From Berberis thunbergii (taxonomy: Eukaryota > Streptophyta > Magnoliopsida > Ranunculales > Berberidaceae), in NCBI GenBank assembly GCA_003290165.1, contig QNQO01000201.1, forward strand, positions 496,001-560,000: 64,000 nt of DNA. The letters run 5' to 3'. The notes beneath the pieces are model-generated. The model ran no database searches and was not told the DNA's origin. It was given only the letters and a program-made list of their open reading frames with translations. Below are positions 55,459 through 64,000 of this stretch, one piece after another. Made by a program: the position numbers and the translations under genes. Positions within the stretch are counted from its first letter, which is position 1. Each line of letters starts with the position of its first letter.

Positions 55459-55780
55459 TAATCTTCTTATTGTCACTTTTTTAATTTGCATAATTTTACA
55501 TTTTTACTTCATATTTTATCCGAAAAGAGTAGGAAGCAATTTAAGAGTTGAACTGATACTTTCATTGGAGATGTTTGAGAATGTCCAAGTATTATTGGTT
55601 CCTTGCTAGCAAGGAATGTAATTTCTCGAAAAAGGTCAAAATTTCACGAAATATTACTTTTTTTTAGTCACTGACCGAAATATTTATTTTTTCATTAGGT
55701 CAATCTCAATTTCAGTACATTTTAACTCGTTATAACCTTATTTTAGTATTAGAATTTTGTCACAAAGCGAAATCACCTTG
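55185..55780. repeat. Imperfect inverted repeat (foldback-like)
   Basis: The left arm (about 55185-55350) has TAACGGATTAAAATGTACTG and GGTGAAATTTCGACATGTTT. The right arm (about 55612-55780) has the complements CAGTACATTTTAACTCGTTA and AAAATTTCACGAAATATTAC. The loop has an ATT microsatellite. It could be a decayed MITE; TIR ends are not clear. Confidence 0.65.
55425..55459. repeat. (ATT)n microsatellite
   Basis: About eleven ATT units inside the loop of the 55185-55780 inverted repeat. Confidence 0.9.
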
Positions 55781-56196
55781 CTTGATAGACATTTATTGAA
55801 GAGAAACTACGAAGTCAACTGTGTCTCTTTCCTATTTCGTTAACCCTAATTAAGCTTAAAGGCAGTGTTCACTATAGTACATATTGTAGTCAGGATTAAC
55901 ATATTGACATAGTACACTAACATATTCTACTGATAAGTAGTCATCACAGTTCAATATGGTATCATATTACTCTTAAAAAAAACTAGAGAGCCAGGCCAGA
56001 CCCAACACCATCCATCATCCTCAAGATGCGCATCTCCTGGCCTGGCCCTTTAGAAAAGTTGTATTACTCTTGTTTCTTCATATTGTAAATTCTTATTTGC
56101 TGGATGTAGACACTCCCCGTGTTGGGGTTATAATGGGTTCTTATTCAGATCTTAAAGTTATGAAAGATGCTGAAAGTTTTTTGAATTTTATTTTTA

Positions 56197-57409
56197 GGCA
56201 AGCGACTACCTCGCACCACCAATTCCTCCCTCTCACGCCATTCTACTCTCTCACACCACCTACTTACTTTCTCACACCACCATACTCTCTCACACCACCT
56301 ATATAAACCAAAACCAATCATTTTTTCCCCTCACCATTCAAATCGACAATGGTTTCTCCCTCTTCCATTCGAAATCTCATCTTCCAAATCTCTCCCCACA
56401 CTCAAATCTCTTGCAAATCTCATCCCTCTCCCTCACCCTCACCCTCTCTCTCGAAACTCTCAAAATCCCCTTAAAGTTGAAATCCTTAAGCCCAAACTCA
56501 ATAAATATGCATAACTTAACATAAAAACAAAACTCAATTTAAAAAATGAAAAACATGGTAACTTTCGAACCAATTTAAATCCTCAATTGAGGCTGATTCT
56601 CAAGCTCATAAAAACATTAAAGTTGTCGTACTCTGAGTTATCTAATAAACACAATTTGAATCACTTGAAAATGTTTTAAAATGAGCAAGTTATGGTCATT
56701 TTACTATAGTCGCTAAAATCTGTCCGAAAAATGAAAACGGGATAGTGTTCTTGACTTTCGACCATCTTATGTGCTCGATCAAGATCGATTCTTAAGTTGG
56801 TCAAAACACAAAAGTTGTAATACTCTCAGTTATCTAATAAACACAACTTGAATTACTTGAAAATGTTTTGAAATGAGCAAGTTATGGTCATTTTAGTAAA
56901 GTAAAAAAAAAAATGTTCGCAGAGTGCACTGCCAGATACCTCGCAAAACAGAAAAAATAATAACCATAACTTGCTCATTTCAAAACATTTTCAAGTGATT
57001 CAAGTTGTGTTTATTAGATAACTCAGAGTACTACAACTTTCGTGTTTTGATGAACTTGAGAATCAGTCTCAATTGAGGATTTAAATTGGTTCAAAAGTTA
57101 CCATGTTTTTCATTTTTTCGTTGAGTTTGGGTTGTCATGTTAAGTTATGCATATTTATTGAGTTTGGGTTTAAGGGTTTCAACTTTAAGGAGATTTTGAG
57201 AGTTTTCAAGGGAGAGGGAGGAGATTTACAAGAGATTTGAGTGTGGGGAGAAATTTGGAAGAGGAGATTTCGAATGGGGGAGGGAAGAACCATTACCTTG
57301 TCGATTTGAATGGTGAGAGAAAAATAGACGGTTTTTGTTTATATAGGTGGTAAAAAAAATCAATAGTGGTGTGAGAGAGAGGATATGGCAGTGCGAGATA
57401 GTCGTTGCC
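56197..57409. mobile_element. 1.2-kb foldback (long inverted repeat) element inside a PurE-like exon
   Basis: The ends are GGCAAGCGACTACCTCGCAC and the complement of GTGCGAGATAGTCGTTGCC. Most of its length folds back: TTATCTAATAAACACAA in the left half pairs with TTGTGTTTATTAGATAA in the right half, and AATGTTTTAAAATGAGCAAG pairs with CTTGCTCATTTCAAAACATT. A third, direct copy of this stretch lies at about 56810-56900. The flanking T-rich bases (TTTTTA on both sides) may be the target duplication. It separates ESFLN from FYVPYEV of the PurE-like exon. Confidence 0.82.
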
Positions 57410-57907
57410 TTTTTTATGTACCTTATGAGGTTGGCTTGCATTATATTCGGTTGGTTCTTATTGCATACAACTTTTGATATAATAAAAAAACAATAATAAA
57501 AAATTTGAACAAGAATTTAAATAACGTAATAATATAAAATAACAACAATAAAATATACAAAAATGAAATAACTTTTATTCTAGCAAAAACCAAATTACAA
57601 TGATCAACCTCGTCACATAGAACTCCGAAATTCATGTATTCTTATGCTGCATCTACTAAAAAACGAAGCATATCGATCATTATTGTTGATACTTGATACC
57701 GGTGGTGCAGTTCACTTGCCAGGTTAGTCAGAGATATGTTCACATGGTATATGTATTTGTGTTATGTTCATTTTTAGTTTTTTAGTTGGCTTTCTTGTTT
57801 TAGGTATGTTAGGTGCATCTTCTCCTTTACCTGTTATTGGTGTACCAGTTCGTGCTTTTACATTAGACGGACTTGATTCTCTCGTCTATAGTCCAACTAG
57901 AGTAAGT

Positions 57908-58062
57908 CTAGAGAGCCAAGTTTGGCAACCACTTTTGGTTTTTTTTACACTTTTTACCCTTTTTTTAAAACCACAATCACAAACATCATCTATAGAAGGG
58001 GTATAAGTGTAAAAAAAAATCAAAACTTGCCCAAAAGTGACTCCCAATCTTGGCTCCCTAGA
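57908..58062. mobile_element. Short MITE, family M, copy 3
   Basis: Ends are CTAGAGAGCCAAGTTTGG and the complement of CCAATCTTGGCTCCCTAG, a TIR of about 30 bp. The core CACAATCACAAACATCATCT then ATAGAAGGGGTATAAGTGT is the reverse orientation of copy 2. It lies just after the donor-like GTAAGT of the PurE-like exon. Confidence 0.78.
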
Positions 58063-58125
58063 ATTGTTGGTCCAACTATTCTTCTTTAGAAAATTGTAAT
58101 AATTCTTAAATAATAATTCTGGAAA

Positions 58126-58268
58126 GCATTGTTTTGGGACCTCTTTTGGGTTTTTTTGACACTTCTACCCCTTCTATGGTTAGTGTTTGTGATTGTGTTT
58201 TAAAAAGAATGAATAAAAATTGTAAAATACCCAAAAAACAAAAAAAAAACCCAAACAAGGCTCCTTAG
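58126..58268. mobile_element. Short MITE, family M, copy 4
   Basis: The core ACACTTCTACCCCTTCTATG then GTTAGTGTTTGTGATTGTG is in the same orientation as copy 2. Ends (GGGACCTCTTTTGGG and CCCAAACAAGGCTCC) are approximate. Confidence 0.7.
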
Positions 58269-58763
58269 ACTTGCTCATTTTTAAATGGTACGTTTCTTTG
58301 CTTACATGTCTCTATGGGGTGAATGACAATAACACACTTTCATGGAGCTTTAAACATGAAACTTCAAACATTGTCAGTCTACAACTCTACGTCAGCATAT
58401 GATTACCAATCTCAACTTTCTTTTTCATAGTTTATTACCTACTGGAAATATTTACACTTCCATGAATAGACACGTTTTATATATGTTCTTAGTCATCATC
58501 AGACACCCACCTCGCCTTCCAGTCTTCCTGGTCTTCCGTTCATATTCCACAGCGCCTGAGTTTGAATACTTATGTAGGTGATGTATTCATTGCGCAGATG
58601 CCAAGGGGTATGCCTGTAGCAACAGTTGCTATAAACAATGCAACCAATGCAGCTCTGCTAGCAATCAGGACGTTGGGAATAACAGATGTTGGTAACCTGC
58701 GAAAAACTGATTCTTACGTTGGGAATAACAGCGCTGGAAAAACTGTGGCAAAAAGCCAACCAG

Positions 58764-59271
58764 GTAAGAATCAGTTGTATATATAACAGTTAACCTGCAA
58801 GAGACCTCGTGAAGTTAATGAACCAGAAGATCATCACGACTAGATCTGACTTTACATAAAAATAGGTAGAGAAGGGTTTGGAAGATGGCTAAGAGCAAAG
58901 ATTATCTCCTCTACAACCTCATTTTTCTGAAAGATGACATCATTTAGGCTAATCATGTGAACATGTGTGTAACAAGTTACAAATGTCCTACTGTACGATA
59001 GAGTATCTTATAACTTGAGCTAAACTGAACACATCCTTCAGTGGACTCATGTTAGATGTCATATTAATGAGACTATATCTTGGAAATGTATTATTGGAAC
59101 TGTTAATACATTTGAGGATTTTGTTTTACTCTTATTAACACATTTCCTCAGTTTAAACTCGAAATATTACAGACCCTAGATAGACCTCATGGTGAAATTC
59201 TTTAATCTGCAGGAGATTCAGAATACTGGTTCCTCCAGCCCTGACATTCAGTACTCTTCAGAAATGACGAA
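58764..59271. other. Intergenic DNA between the PurE-like fragment and the ADH-like gene
   Basis: AT-rich with no recognised coding, RNA or repeat signal. The two genes converge here, so 3' UTRs of both could overlap this 0.5 kb. Confidence 0.5.
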
Positions 59272-62957
<3,686 letters not shown>

Positions 62958-64000
62958 CTGCAAGCAACTGAGAAACATAATCAAAATATTTTAGAAGACA
63001 GAGGCTGCAAAATGGAAGGTGAACAACTAGCTTGTGCTTGAACTATTTTTTTTTTAAATACCTGAAGTATAGACTCGAGATATTGATGAATTCAATCACC
63101 TTACTGAAGCAATATGCTTGAGCTTAACAAAACAAACAAATAAACATGCTCATGTAAAATGATGTTCGAATTCACTCCTGAAATCAATCAGAAATTTCAT
63201 TTTTTCAAGTAACCATGCCGATAAGTTGATGTATGCTACATTCCATGATTGATATACACATATCATGATTGGAAATACCATTCAGTATATCAAATCTATA
63301 TTGGGGACATACTGCACCATATATGAACATTCTATCATTATTCTTAACCATTCAACTTTGTTGCTTCAGTATTTTTTTTTTTTTTTTGATTTTTTTTACA
63401 AATAAATTTCAAACATATTACTAGCAAAATACGATGACTAAAAGTAAAAAATCATTAGTCAATGGAAGTAGGAGTAGCACTTAATAGAAATAAGAACAAA
63501 TAAATAAAATAGCTATTGGGCTAAAAGTGCCCAATTTCTAGTTTGACTGCCCATTTATTGTTTATTATTCATTTGAACTTCATTTGAGCTTAAAGTTTGA
63601 GGAAAAGTATAAATTCATATCATAAATAACATGGTAAAGTTTTAGTTTGTTTCGACATGTGTCTCGAGATCTGTGCTAAGTGGGATAAAGGAATTTCTCT
63701 ATTAGTATCCCGAAGCGAGAGATGCTCACTTTGGGCACAACACATGCTGCCCATTGTCCAAGACACATGTTTGTTGGAGGTCCTTAAAAACTCACAAAGA
63801 CCGTTTATTAAGATATTTAATGGCGGAGATTTAAATACATATCTCGAGGAACGGTGCCTAAACGAGCTGAAAATTTTAACTCGACTTTTCTAGTATTAAT
63901 CAGTAATTTTTCTGAAAATTTCAGCTCAAACGGAACTCAAACAAATTAATAAATATTCTTTTAGTTTGAGTACGGTTCTTTTAGCGTCCTAATTTGCTAG
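62958..64000 (-). other. Intron or 5' part of the ADH-like gene, no exon recognised
   Basis: The next upstream exon should end with a G-x-G-x2-G nucleotide-binding turn. I do not see it on the minus strand here. The stretch is AT-rich with poly(T) runs at about 63371-63400. The short open frame at 63657-63893 (+) shows no motif I know. Confidence 0.45.

Larger units (their letters stand above)
54749..56109. other. Host DNA without genes
   Basis: Nothing coding is seen except the last bases before 56110, which look like an intron end (CTGGATGTAG). It holds the inverted repeat at about 55185-55780 and a small GC-rich inverted pair, GCCAGGCCAG (55990) and CTGGCCTGGC (56035). Confidence 0.6.
56110..58763 (+). 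pseudogene. PurE-type AIR carboxylase gene fragment, broken
   Basis: AIR carboxylase works in purine synthesis; in plants the PurE domain is the C-terminal half of a PurK-PurE protein. Exon-like pieces in order: DTPRVGVIMGSYSDLKVMKD at 56110-56196 after an AG; FYVPYEV near 57412-57432; SYAASTKKRSISIIIV and GGAVHLPG at 57640-57721, in two frames with a TGA; MLGASSPLPVIGVPVRAFTL plus DGLDSLVYSPTR at 57805-57900; MPRGMPVATVAINNATNAAL with LAIRTLGITD at 58598-58763, ending CAG/GTAAGA. Defects are a GS-x-SD motif with Tyr for the usual acidic residue, a frameshift, and a 1.2-kb element inside an exon. No PurK part is visible. It is probably a duplicated, dead copy. Confidence 0.78.

Noticed and set aside
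63657..63893. 78-codon plus-strand ORF near the right edge
   Set aside because: No motif seen, and it is in a likely intron or 5' flank of the minus-strand gene; not enough to call a gene.

Overview
This is a plant nuclear window, most likely from a eudicot. It is AT-rich. It carries plant-specific Ty3/gypsy lineages (Tat-type with dual RNase H, Athila-type with a tRNA-Asp primer site, chromoviruses), an L1-type plant LINE, hAT-like MITEs, and two intron-containing plant gene fragments at the right edge. About 85% of it is transposable-element DNA. Nearly every element ORF is broken by stops and frameshifts, so this is an old heterochromatin-like nest of elements, not a gene region.

Layout, left to right. 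(1) 1-2520: 5' part of a Del/Tekay-like gypsy element (X), cut off inside reverse transcriptase. (2) 2521-37639: a Tat-lineage gypsy element (A) without its 5' end, carrying insertions in series. N1 (3845-13202, TSD AAGCT) sits in the RT domain. A 564-bp hAT-like element (15466-16029) sits in the integrase tail. A second Tat-type element, B (16973-34579, TSD ACGAC), sits in A's antisense ORF. B's own antisense ORF is split by an Athila-type element, C (22455-33099, TSD ATCAC), and C holds a 438-bp hAT-like element (26317-26754). The nest is therefore four levels deep (A > B > C > hAT), and all the later insertions have readable target-site duplications. (3) 37640-38947: unassigned DNA with an inverted repeat of about 150-bp arms. 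(4) 38963-54273: one L1-type LINE with a 15-bp TSD and a poly(A) end, split by a 1756-bp hAT-like element, a minus-strand chromovirus (E, 43836-49413, TSD GCAGG) and a 377-bp hAT-like element. (5) 54289-58763: MITE-rich DNA and a broken PurE-type AIR carboxylase gene fragment on +. (6) 59272-62957: three 3' exons of a zinc-type (MDR) alcohol dehydrogenase-like gene on -, the only probable working host gene; its 5' exons lie beyond the window.

The most interesting theme is the Tat-type group A, B and N1. Each has a long ORF in antisense orientation just before the 3' LTR. N1 and B keep gag and this antisense ORF but have lost most or all of pol. Both carry tandem repeats of about 133-136 bp just outside the antisense ORF. 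All five of their LTRs keep a 15-nt perfect-stem hairpin (CCACC-N5-GGTGG) near the LTR 3' end, although the surrounding LTR sequence has diverged. This looks like a gag + antisense-ORF non-autonomous design with conserved RNA signals.

All calls come from reading the sequence and its translations. Clade names rest on motif and architecture recognition and have not been checked by database search. Boundaries with a stated TSD are base-accurate; others are approximate.
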